NCBI GenBank assembly: GCA_015523465.1
Contig: WAKF01000048.1
Span: 1-51,094, forward strand
Length of the DNA stretch: 51,094 nt
Source: Aeropyrum sp.
GTDB taxonomy: Archaea; Thermoproteota; Thermoprotei_A; Sulfolobales; Acidilobaceae
Direction of reading: 5' to 3'
Shown here: positions 24,979 through 31,055 of the stretch, piece by piece
Layout of the letters: every line of letters begins with the position of its first letter
Position numbering within the stretch: position 1 is the stretch's first letter
Position numbers and translations under genes: made by a program
The notes under the pieces: model-generated
Databases searched by the model: none
What the model saw: only the letters and a program-made list of their open reading frames with translations
What the model was told of the DNA's origin: nothing

Positions 24979-25887
24979 CTAGACTCTGCGCGTCACTACC
25001 AATATAATCCCTATGACTATAAGTAGGCCTCCTAGGACCTGGATTGGAGTCAGCACCTCTCCTAAGAGGATCCATGCAAGTATAGTGGCGGTTAGAGGTA
25101 CGAGAGGGATGAATATTGATGGGAGCACGGGGCCCGAGAGCTTGACGCCGAGGTTCCATGCAGCATATCCTACTGCTCCAGGAACTATGGCCACGTAGAC
25201 TATAAGCGCTATCGACAAGTAGGTTATTCTGGCATGCTCTAAGCCCTCAAGCGAGAGGGGCGCTACTACTAGGGTTCCTAGGAGGCTAGACCAGAATAAC
25301 GCTGCAGTGGGCCCCATTCTCGATGCAACACCCTTCACTGCCAGCGTGTAAACAGTCCATGAGAGCGCCGCGCCGAATGCCAGCAGAGCACCAATCAAGT
25401 TTATGCTGGATGAGCCGGGGTTTAGGACTAAGTATGTGCCCCCCACAGCTAGGAGTACCCCGGCAACGCCGCGTGTATCCAGCTTATCCATGCCAAGGAT
25501 CACACCGGCGATGTAAGTCATGGGGGTTATCAGGGAGGTTATGAGGGATACGAGCGCAGCCTCCATGTAGCCTAGAGCCGTGTAGAAGAACACGTTAAAC
25601 CCTGAAACGCCTAGGAGGCCAAGAATAGCAGCTATTGCCACGTCTCTCGGCTCACCCCTAACCTTCTCGCCGAGAGCTGATGCTGCTAGGAGTATTAGGG
25701 GGGTTGCTAGGGCGAACCTAACGAATGTGAGGCTAACTCCGTCAATGTAGCCCCCTCCTACTAGTATCCTACCAGCTACAGCGTTAGTCCCCCAGCTCAC
25801 GGTAGCAATTAGAGGGAAAACTATGGGCTGTAGCCTGCTCACGATTCCTCTCCAAAGCTGGGTCCTATGGGAACCTGTTATCTCCAC
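24979..25887 (-). CDS. EamA/DMT-superfamily transporter
   Basis: A 302-residue protein with ten predicted transmembrane helices arranged as two EamA repeats. The first repeat begins at about residue 17 (ATVSWGTNAVAGRIL, the SxWGxxxxxxK-like entry of the family) and the second at about 165 (GALLAFGAALSWTVYTLAVKG), ending in the typical PLTATILAWILLGEVLTPIQVLGG stretch (signature ILLGEVLTPIQ). Family members export amino acids or other metabolites, or act in nucleotide-sugar transport. Substrate not predictable. Confidence 0.9.
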   Translation of the reverse strand: MEITGSHRTQLWRGIVSRLQPIVFPLIATVSWGTNAVAGRILVGGGYIDGVSLTFVRFALATPLILLAASALGEKVRGEPRDVAIAAILGLLGVSGFNVFFYTALGYMEAALVSLITSLITPMTYIAGVILGMDKLDTRGVAGVLLAVGGTYLVLNPGSSSINLIGALLAFGAALSWTVYTLAVKGVASRMGPTAALFWSSLLGTLVVAPLSLEGLEHARITYLSIALIVYVAIVPGAVGYAAWNLGVKLSGPVLPSIFIPLVPLTATILAWILLGEVLTPIQVLGGLLIVIGIILVVTRRV

Positions 25888-25930
25888 CGACTTTGCCGGT
25901 AGATAATGGGATAGGATGGTAAAAATATTG

Positions 25931-26152
25931 CTAGCGTCCTTCGAGCCTCTTCAAAGCCTTTAAGAGACTGCTTATCCTTAGCTCGATCAACTCGAGAGCC
26001 CTTGATTTATCGACTTCTACAAAAAGAGAGCCGACCTGAGCATATATCTTCCCAACCTTAGATTCTTCGAGCCACCTTCTAACTAACTTTAACTCTTCAA
26101 CCTCGACAGCTAGCCGTGCTAGGACCTCTTCGCGAGGCTTTTCCTCAGCCAC
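25931..26152 (-). CDS. Miniature prefoldin-beta-like protein
   Basis: A 73-residue helical protein overlapping the end of prefoldin alpha by 8 bases. Its core IYAQVGSLFVEVDKSRALEL and following helix (RISSLLKALKRLEG) closely resemble the beta-hairpin plus C-terminal coil of prefoldin beta/KE2 subunits. The N-terminal coil, however, is only about 30 residues, against about 50 or more in normal beta subunits of about 120 residues. It may be a short third prefoldin subunit that caps or alters the alpha-beta hexamer, or a solo coiled-coil protein. The assignment rests on motif similarity only. Confidence 0.6.
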   Translation of the reverse strand: MAEEKPREEVLARLAVEVEELKLVRRWLEESKVGKIYAQVGSLFVEVDKSRALELIELRISSLLKALKRLEGR

Positions 26153-26570
26153 CTTCCTCCCCGGCCTCTCTCACTTGCTCAATAAGCTCGCTTATCTTAG
26201 CATTTATCTCTTCCAGCTTGCGCCTAAGGTCGAGGCGTAGCTTCTCTAACGCGCTTATCCTATCGCTAATAAGCTTCCTAGCCTCGTCTATGCTAGCCTC
26301 TACGCTCAACCTTCCCCCAACACCCATAATAACTCTCTCAGTATCCACTACCTTCGCTCTTATGAAGTTGCCCGCGCCTATAGGTACGAGGACAACCTTA
26401 TCTTTACCCTCACTCTTTATGAAATCTAGCGTCTCCAACACGCTGGAAAGGTCTAATATAGTATTATCTATAACGCTGATCTGCTGCCTCAAGCTTTCTT
26501 GCTGGCCAAAAAGGGTTCTTAACTCTTCTTCCACCTTATTCATATCAACCTTCTTCTCGTTCTCAGCCAT
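26145..26570 (-). CDS. pfdA: Prefoldin subunit alpha
   Basis: A 141-residue protein with the prefoldin alpha layout: an N-terminal coiled coil (about 8-55), two beta-hairpins (KVVLVPIGAGNFIRAKVVDTERVIMGVGG, recognisable by LVPIGAGNFIRAKV) and a C-terminal coiled coil (about 92-137). Prefoldin delivers unfolded proteins to the thermosome, whose gene lies further along the window. It precedes the mini beta-like gene in the same unit. The A/T-rich upstream region contains an inverted repeat. Confidence 0.9.
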   Translation of the reverse strand: MAENEKKVDMNKVEEELRTLFGQQESLRQQISVIDNTILDLSSVLETLDFIKSEGKDKVVLVPIGAGNFIRAKVVDTERVIMGVGGRLSVEASIDEARKLISDRISALEKLRLDLRRKLEEINAKISELIEQVREAGEEGG

Positions 26571-26618
26571 GCAAGAATCACCGATAAGTTATAAATTAAG
26601 CTGCGTATATTTAACCAT

Positions 26619-26642
26619 TTGGTTTATATATTATATAACCAA
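26619..26642. promoter_or_regulatory. TTGGTT/AACCAA inverted repeat over A-boxes
   Basis: TTGGTT (26619-26624) and AACCAA (26637-26642) flank a 12-base TATA-rich core in the 149-bp gap between divergent pfdA and the DUF2175 gene. The core could act as A-box in either direction. The symmetric arms suggest a dimeric regulator site, but the spacing of about 50-80 bases to both starts leaves the exact promoters uncertain. Confidence 0.4.
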
Positions 26643-26719
26643 AAGTATAAGTTAACTGGTTCCTTTAGACTTCACGCCTAGACTCATTAAGTCTGTCATA
26701 CATATAGAATGCTATCTCG

Positions 26720-27034
26720 GTGGCAGCAATGCCTGGGAAGAAGTGGACCTGCGCTCTATGCGGCGGCGAAGTAGTGGAAGGCCAAAGATTCACCTTCCTA
26801 CCTGGAATGGGGGCTGTTCATGTGGAATGCTTGAACGAGAGGCTCCTTAGGAAGGGTGGAGAGGCTGCAGCGCTAGCTGCAGCCAACGAGGTGCTACTAT
26901 ACGCCATAATAAGGCTTAAGGAGGCTGAAAGGGCTGCAGAGGAGGGGGAGGTTAGAAGCAAGATAGCAGAGGTTAGAAGGGAAGTCGAGAAGGCAGCCGG
27001 TAGCCTAGCCCAGCTCCTATCAAAACATGTATAG
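26720..27034 (+). CDS. DUF2175-like zinc-binding protein
   Basis: A 104-residue protein with KKWTCALCGGEVVEGQRFTFL and AVHVECLNERL, the CxxC...HxxC zinc-binding arrangement of the DUF2175 family found in Sulfolobales, Desulfurococcales and relatives. The C-terminal half is a helical, alanine/glutamate-rich segment (about 45-104). Function unknown. GTG 26720 and ATG 26729 are alternative starts. Confidence 0.75.
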   Translation: MAAMPGKKWTCALCGGEVVEGQRFTFLPGMGAVHVECLNERLLRKGGEAAALAAANEVLLYAIIRLKEAERAAEEGEVRSKIAEVRREVEKAAGSLAQLLSKHV

Positions 27035-27122
27035 TCTGCGACGGCATTGAGGCCCTCTAAGAGACCTCACATTTGTGAGTCTCCCTTAAAGCTACCCTTA
27101 ACCCCTTCCTTAAGAGTGGAGC

Positions 27123-27821
27123 GTGAGAGCAATGGAGGGTAGAACCCTCGCGTACGTGCTGGCGGCCTCGGCCCTAGTCTTGCTCGCAGGGCTAGGAGGG
27201 TATGCTGTGTGGGCTACAACCACAGCCCAGGCTCACGGAGAAGGCTCTGACGAAACCGTAGGCTACCAGGGCTGGATCGGTATGGGAGGAATGATGGGAG
27301 AGGGAATGATGGGAATGGGCGGCGGAATGGGTAGAGGAGCCCCCGGCATGGGAGGCTACGGGGACCACGACGAAGCGCCTTTCGCCAGCGGTAGGATGGG
27401 CGGCGACGAGCACGGTTACATGGATCGCGGCTATGGAGAGGGATTCATGGATGAGTGGTGCTGGGAGGCTATGGGCGATATGGGCTTCCCCATGTACCCT
27501 GACATGCCATTCGGGCCTATAAGCCTTGAAGAGTTCGAGGCTACTGTGAAGGAGGTTGACGTTGAGAGCATGATAATAGTGGTTGAGACCGAGGACGGGG
27601 AGACCATAACCCTCAAGGCCCTATCCAGGTATGTTGACATGGAGAGTGGAGCCTTCACCTTCGGGCCTTGGATACTGGCTCAACTAGAGCCTGGGGACGA
27701 TGTAGCTGTAAAGGCTGTCGTAAGGGGTGGTGACAGGGGCGTAGCCCTCGGCATCGGCTTCGGCGGCAACGAGTACCTGCATCCAATGCTGGCTTTCAAG
27801 GAGCTAGCAGGCGGGCACTAG
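27123..27821 (+). CDS. Exported Met/Gly/His-rich protein, probable metal binder
   Basis: A 232-residue protein with an N-terminal signal anchor (about 8-30). Next comes a low-complexity Met-Gly region (about 50-80, repeats of the type GGMMGEGMMGMGGGMGRG), then His/Asp/Met-rich stretches (GYGDHDE, GDEHGYMDRG, WCWEAMGDMGFPMYPDM). A compact C-terminal domain (about 135-225) reads like an OB-type or small beta-domain (ATVKEVDVESMIIVVETEDG). Dense methionine and histidine outside the membrane is typical of Cu(I)/Cu(II) or Ag binding proteins, but the metal is inferred. First gene of a four-gene operon; GTG 27123 or ATG 27132 start. Confidence 0.65.
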   Translation: MRAMEGRTLAYVLAASALVLLAGLGGYAVWATTTAQAHGEGSDETVGYQGWIGMGGMMGEGMMGMGGGMGRGAPGMGGYGDHDEAPFASGRMGGDEHGYMDRGYGEGFMDEWCWEAMGDMGFPMYPDMPFGPISLEEFEATVKEVDVESMIIVVETEDGETITLKALSRYVDMESGAFTFGPWILAQLEPGDDVAVKAVVRGGDRGVALGIGFGGNEYLHPMLAFKELAGGH

Positions 27822-27836
27822 GGGGTCTGAGGGTTT

Positions 27837-28391
27837 ATGCCCTCCAAGGTCTCCCCCCTAACGCTATTTTTCGTGCTCCTATCGTTAGTAATCCCTATCA
27901 TAGCCTACGCCTACTACCCCGACTCCGCGCCCTCAGCATCCGAGGTCCTACGCGGTCTCGGAGTTGAGTCGGGTGGCGTGGCAGGGCGCCTGGGGGAGGC
28001 TGTATCATCGGCTCTCTATACTAAGAGGGACGTTGTCTGGGGAGAGCCTCATAGGATTGGAGGGATGATGGTTAGGGTTGGGGACGCCATAGTAATGCCA
28101 TCTCCGGGGCTGTGGGTGACGGAGCATGGTAGGACTTTGAGGCCTATGGAGGTGATGTTGCTGCTAGCCAAGGCTGAGAGGGTACGAGCTGAGGGCTATG
28201 AGGCTGTTTGGTACATGGGGCCTCATGGGAGGGTTAAGGTGCTTGTGGCCGAGAAGATCGAGGTGGTTATAAACGGCGTCAGCGTGGACCTAGAGCGCGT
28301 CGAAGATGCTGAGAGGTGGGGTGAAGAATGGGGCTATCCTATGGGGCCTATGGGCATGCCAATGCACCACCATCACGGCAGCGGGAGGTAG
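27837..28391 (+). CDS. Exported protein with Met/His-rich tail
   Basis: A 184-residue protein with a signal peptide or anchor (about 8-26). The soluble domain repeats the pattern GEPHRIGGMMVRVGDAIVMP, with short helices following. The last 22 residues form a metal-binding-like tail, GYPMGPMGMPMHHHHGSGR, with four consecutive histidines and four methionines. No family recognised. The ATG at 27837 is 15 bases after the preceding stop, behind GGGGGTCTGAGGG. The shared Met/His enrichment with its neighbour points to one extracytoplasmic metal-handling function. Confidence 0.6.
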   Translation: MPSKVSPLTLFFVLLSLVIPIIAYAYYPDSAPSASEVLRGLGVESGGVAGRLGEAVSSALYTKRDVVWGEPHRIGGMMVRVGDAIVMPSPGLWVTEHGRTLRPMEVMLLLAKAERVRAEGYEAVWYMGPHGRVKVLVAEKIEVVINGVSVDLERVEDAERWGEEWGYPMGPMGMPMHHHHGSGR

Positions 28392-28397
28392 CCTACG

Positions 28398-28970
28398 TTG
28401 CCCTCCGAGCTATCCTACGCCCTAGCCACAATAAACCTCCTAGGAGCCCTGGGCTTCGGGTATATTGCGTATAGGTTCTACATCCTCTCAACGAGGGCTG
28501 GCTCCAGGCTAGACCCTCCAGTAGCCTTCACTCTACTACTAGCTTCACAGCTCGCGGGGGCCATCGCACAGCTAGCCCCTGAAAGGCTGTCATTCGCATC
28601 CTATGTAGCCACAGGCACCTTCACAGCAGGGGCCCTAGCAACACTCCTAGCCCAGAGGAGTAGAGGGTACGCGGCTATAACAGTGCCATACATACCACCA
28701 GCACTCCTAGCAGCAGCTTCCGACGCGATAGCAGCACTAGTCTCCGCCCTAGGAGCTATGAAGTTCCGGGGTGAAGCCCGGCTACTCTCGGCAGTCCTAG
28801 CCCTAGCCTTCACCCTGAGGCTAGCAAGCATACCACTACTACCAAGCCCCCTAGGTGTAGCCCTCCTAACTGGGGGCGAGGGACTGAGGGCCCTTGGGGC
28901 TGCCGCGTTAGCTATCCGATACGCCATCCCAGCCGCATCGGTGAGAAGTCATGGGGAGGAAGAGAAGTAG
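28398..28970 (+). CDS. Uncharacterised polytopic membrane protein
   Basis: A 190-residue protein with about six hydrophobic segments (about 8-28, 38-58, 62-80, 88-115, 122-142, 150-178) and alanine/leucine-rich composition. There are no clear transporter motifs and few charged residues in the helices. It starts at TTG 28398, 6 bases after the preceding stop, and overlaps the next gene by 20 bases. In context it could be the membrane partner of the two Met/His-rich exported proteins. That role is inferred from position only. Confidence 0.6.
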   Translation: MPSELSYALATINLLGALGFGYIAYRFYILSTRAGSRLDPPVAFTLLLASQLAGAIAQLAPERLSFASYVATGTFTAGALATLLAQRSRGYAAITVPYIPPALLAAASDAIAALVSALGAMKFRGEARLLSAVLALAFTLRLASIPLLPSPLGVALLTGGEGLRALGAAALAIRYAIPAASVRSHGEEEK

Positions 28971-29232
28971 GATCGAGATCATAGCAGACATACTGGAGGC
29001 TGTTGACAATGCCCCCCAGAACCCTACCAGGCTAGCAACGATAGCAAACCTACCCTACGACAGGCTCCAGCCCATACTCAGAGACCTGGAGGCCCGGGGG
29101 GTAGTCACTGTTACCCCGGCCCCCGACGGTAAGGGGAGTATAGTGGAGCTCACAGAGAAGGGTAGAGTGCTTCTCTGGGAAATAAGGAGGCTCAGGAAGG
29201 TCCTGGAAGACTTCGGCCTCGACATACTCTAG
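28951..29232 (+). CDS. Winged-helix DNA-binding protein (HTH_45-like)
   Basis: A 93-residue protein with the layout of archaeal HTH_45 regulators: helix SRIEIIADILEAV, then NPTRLATIANLPYDRLQPILRDLEARGVV as the recognition region (signature ANLPYDRLQPILRDLE), a wing (TVTPAPDGKGSIVELTEKG) and a C-terminal dimerisation helix (LLWEIRRLRKVLEDFG). It overlaps the end of the membrane-protein gene by 20 bases. It is probably the local regulator of this operon, but no metal-sensing Cys/His cluster is visible in it. The stop shares a CTAG with the stop of the convergent peroxiredoxin. Confidence 0.82.
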   Translation: MGRKRSRIEIIADILEAVDNAPQNPTRLATIANLPYDRLQPILRDLEARGVVTVTPAPDGKGSIVELTEKGRVLLWEIRRLRKVLEDFGLDIL

Positions 29233-29693
29233 GGGCTGGCGGCGAGCTTCCTAACCTCCTCCAGCGCTAGGTCAGCGTGCTTCTCAGCAGGCCTGATATT
29301 GCGGAGCACAGCCCTAACCCTACCCTCACGGTCTATAACGAAGGTAACCCTCTCCGCCGACAGGCTCTTACCCTCCCCCCTCAAGACCCCGTAGGTCCTC
29401 GCAATGTTACCCTCAGGATCGCTTAGGAGCTTAAACTTGAACCCCATCCTCTCCGCAAACCTCCGGTTAACCTCCACAGGATCCGTAGAGACACCAAGTA
29501 CGACCGCGCCAAGCTTCTCGAACTCGCCAAGCAGCTCATTGAATCTCACACCCTCCCTAGTGCACCCAGGCGTCATGGCGCGGGGGTAGAAGTAGAGGAC
29601 CACTATCCTACCCTTAAAGTCGCTTAGCCTAACCCTCTCGCCAGTATGAGCGGTAGCCTCGAAATCGGGAGCAGGACCTCCAACCTCAACCAA
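29229..29693 (-). CDS. Bcp-type peroxiredoxin with a single cysteine
   Basis: A 154-residue thiol peroxidase of the PrxQ/Bcp group. It has the peroxidatic loop FYPRAMTPGCTREGVRF with Cys44 and the upstream APDFEATAHTGERVRLSDFKG strand (signature PAPDFEATAHTGE), plus VTFVIDREGRV. The resolving cysteine usually found five residues after the first is a valine here, and the protein contains no other cysteine, so it must use an external thiol. The family reduces H2O2 and organic peroxides. It converges on the metal-operon regulator gene with overlapping stops. Confidence 0.9.
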   Translation of the reverse strand: MVEVGGPAPDFEATAHTGERVRLSDFKGRIVVLYFYPRAMTPGCTREGVRFNELLGEFEKLGAVVLGVSTDPVEVNRRFAERMGFKFKLLSDPEGNIARTYGVLRGEGKSLSAERVTFVIDREGRVRAVLRNIRPAEKHADLALEEVRKLAASP

Positions 29694-30066
29694 TCCAGCC
29701 CACCACGAAAACCAGTGTTAGCCTCCGGAAGGGGAAAAACCCCTGTAAGAACCTTCAACCACATTAGTATGTAACCCGACAAACATATACTAACATAAAA
29801 TCTACATTATATTAGAATTTAAAGTTGTCTTAAAAGATCCATTCTGTATATTGGCTGGAAAGTGGGGTATAAAAATTTCAACTTGCGTGGGGCCTTAGAT
29901 CTACGATACCCCTTGAAGGCCGGAGAGAGGCTTTGGACTCTGACTTTAACGTCGGTCTAAGCTTTATTATCCCCTACTTTAACCTTCTACCTAGCATGGT
30001 GGGGGCCTCTCCCCGCTGACGCCCGCGTGATCGCGGGGGTGTGATGCGGGGCTCCGTCTGGCGCGT
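29694..30066. other. Intergenic region with promoters and GC hairpins
   Basis: About 370 bases without a supported gene. The left part is AT-rich. A clear plus-strand A-box GGTATAAAAAT lies at 29866-29876, and a second CTTTATTATC at about 29958-29967. Toward the right are two strong hairpins, GGGG-CCTCT-CCCC (30002-30014) and CCCGCG-TGAT-CGCGGG (30022-30037). The hairpins may form a terminator after the minus-strand gene ending at 30067, or a small RNA on the plus strand. Confidence 0.45.
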
Positions 30067-30987
30067 TCACATCACGCTTCCCCTCGGCCTGTATAGTATG
30101 CTCTCACCCCTGCAGCCTGGCTGTGCTATCGCCCCGCCGGAGGCTAGGAACCCCCGAACTAGAGGGTCTCCCAGCTCTCCGGCGAAGACGGCTCCAGCCT
30201 CGGCGGCCTTCTTGAGCCCTTGGGCTTCTACATGCTCCTCCATAACTGCTGGCGTTCCGAGGGCGCAGGCTACTACCCTGCCGTCGGGGAGCGTCGAGGC
30301 TCCTCTTAGGGGTGAGGTCCTAGCCACCACTGCTACTAGGTCCCCGTTAAGCTCTACTCCTTGGGGGCACGTGTAGCAGTATGGCATTGAGGCTGTGAGT
30401 GTAAGGGTTACGAGGGCTCCAGCAGGGCCTAGGCCTGCTAGTAGGCCCGCGAGTAGTGAGGCTGGGGTTGAAGTTGTGTGAAGCGACGCTGCCAGCGCGC
30501 CAGTCACAGCCCATAGCGCTGGCATATAGCTTAGCTCATCCTGGTAGGTTAGGGGTCCCGCGAGCCAAAAGAAGACTAGTGATATCGAAGCTGCCGCTAG
30601 CGGCGTGGGCCTAGGCCTAGCACCCCAGGCTAAGGGCTCTAATACAGGGTCTATAGTGGGGCCCCTCCTAGGCGAGGTCATAGACGCCGCTAAACCCAGT
30701 AGAGCCCCCAGAGTGAATGTTATGAGGGGGTGGGAGAGGGGGTATGGGACCTCGACTAGCTCCCAGGGCGATCCATACCAGGCCGAGGACCATACTGCAA
30801 CAGCTATCAGCGGGCTCCCGACCATCCTCCCCGCTATGATGCTTGCCGCAAGCATTGCACCTAGCGTGAGAGGGCCGTGTAGGCCCGTAAAGGGTAGGTA
30901 GAGCGAGAGGGCCGCTATGGGTGTTGAGGCTAGCAGCCCCTTAACCCACCACCTCCCGCAACGAGCCTCCAGGATACTACCCTTCAA
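30067..30987 (-). CDS. Uncharacterised polytopic membrane protein with soluble tail
   Basis: About 306 residues from TTG 30987, which lies about 25 bases from an AGTATAAG A-box and suits a leaderless message. Upstream ATG 31074 would overlap the divergent helicase start. Seven or so hydrophobic segments fill residues 15-230, mostly Ala/Leu/Pro-rich. The C-terminal 80 residues are soluble: CYTCPQGVELNGDLVAVVAR, then helices, then IAQPGCRGESILYRPRG. The CxxC and a later cysteine could bind metal. I do not recognise the family, and the high GC wobble leaves some doubt about the exact frame at the ends. Confidence 0.6.
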   Translation of the reverse strand: MKGSILEARCGRWWVKGLLASTPIAALSLYLPFTGLHGPLTLGAMLAASIIAGRMVGSPLIAVAVWSSAWYGSPWELVEVPYPLSHPLITFTLGALLGLAASMTSPRRGPTIDPVLEPLAWGARPRPTPLAAASISLVFFWLAGPLTYQDELSYMPALWAVTGALAASLHTTSTPASLLAGLLAGLGPAGALVTLTLTASMPYCYTCPQGVELNGDLVAVVARTSPLRGASTLPDGRVVACALGTPAVMEEHVEAQGLKKAAEAGAVFAGELGDPLVRGFLASGGAIAQPGCRGESILYRPRGSVM

Positions 30988-31055
30988 GCTCCCGGGCACC
31001 CACAGCTTATACTGGCGCCCCCAGGGCTTCTGGGGGCTTAGGGTGGTGGTGGCTT

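Noticed and set aside
26116-26655. 179-residue plus-strand frame over prefoldin alpha
   Set aside because: It is antisense to pfdA, whose protein has a full prefoldin pattern. The frame is Ser/Leu-rich shadow sequence.
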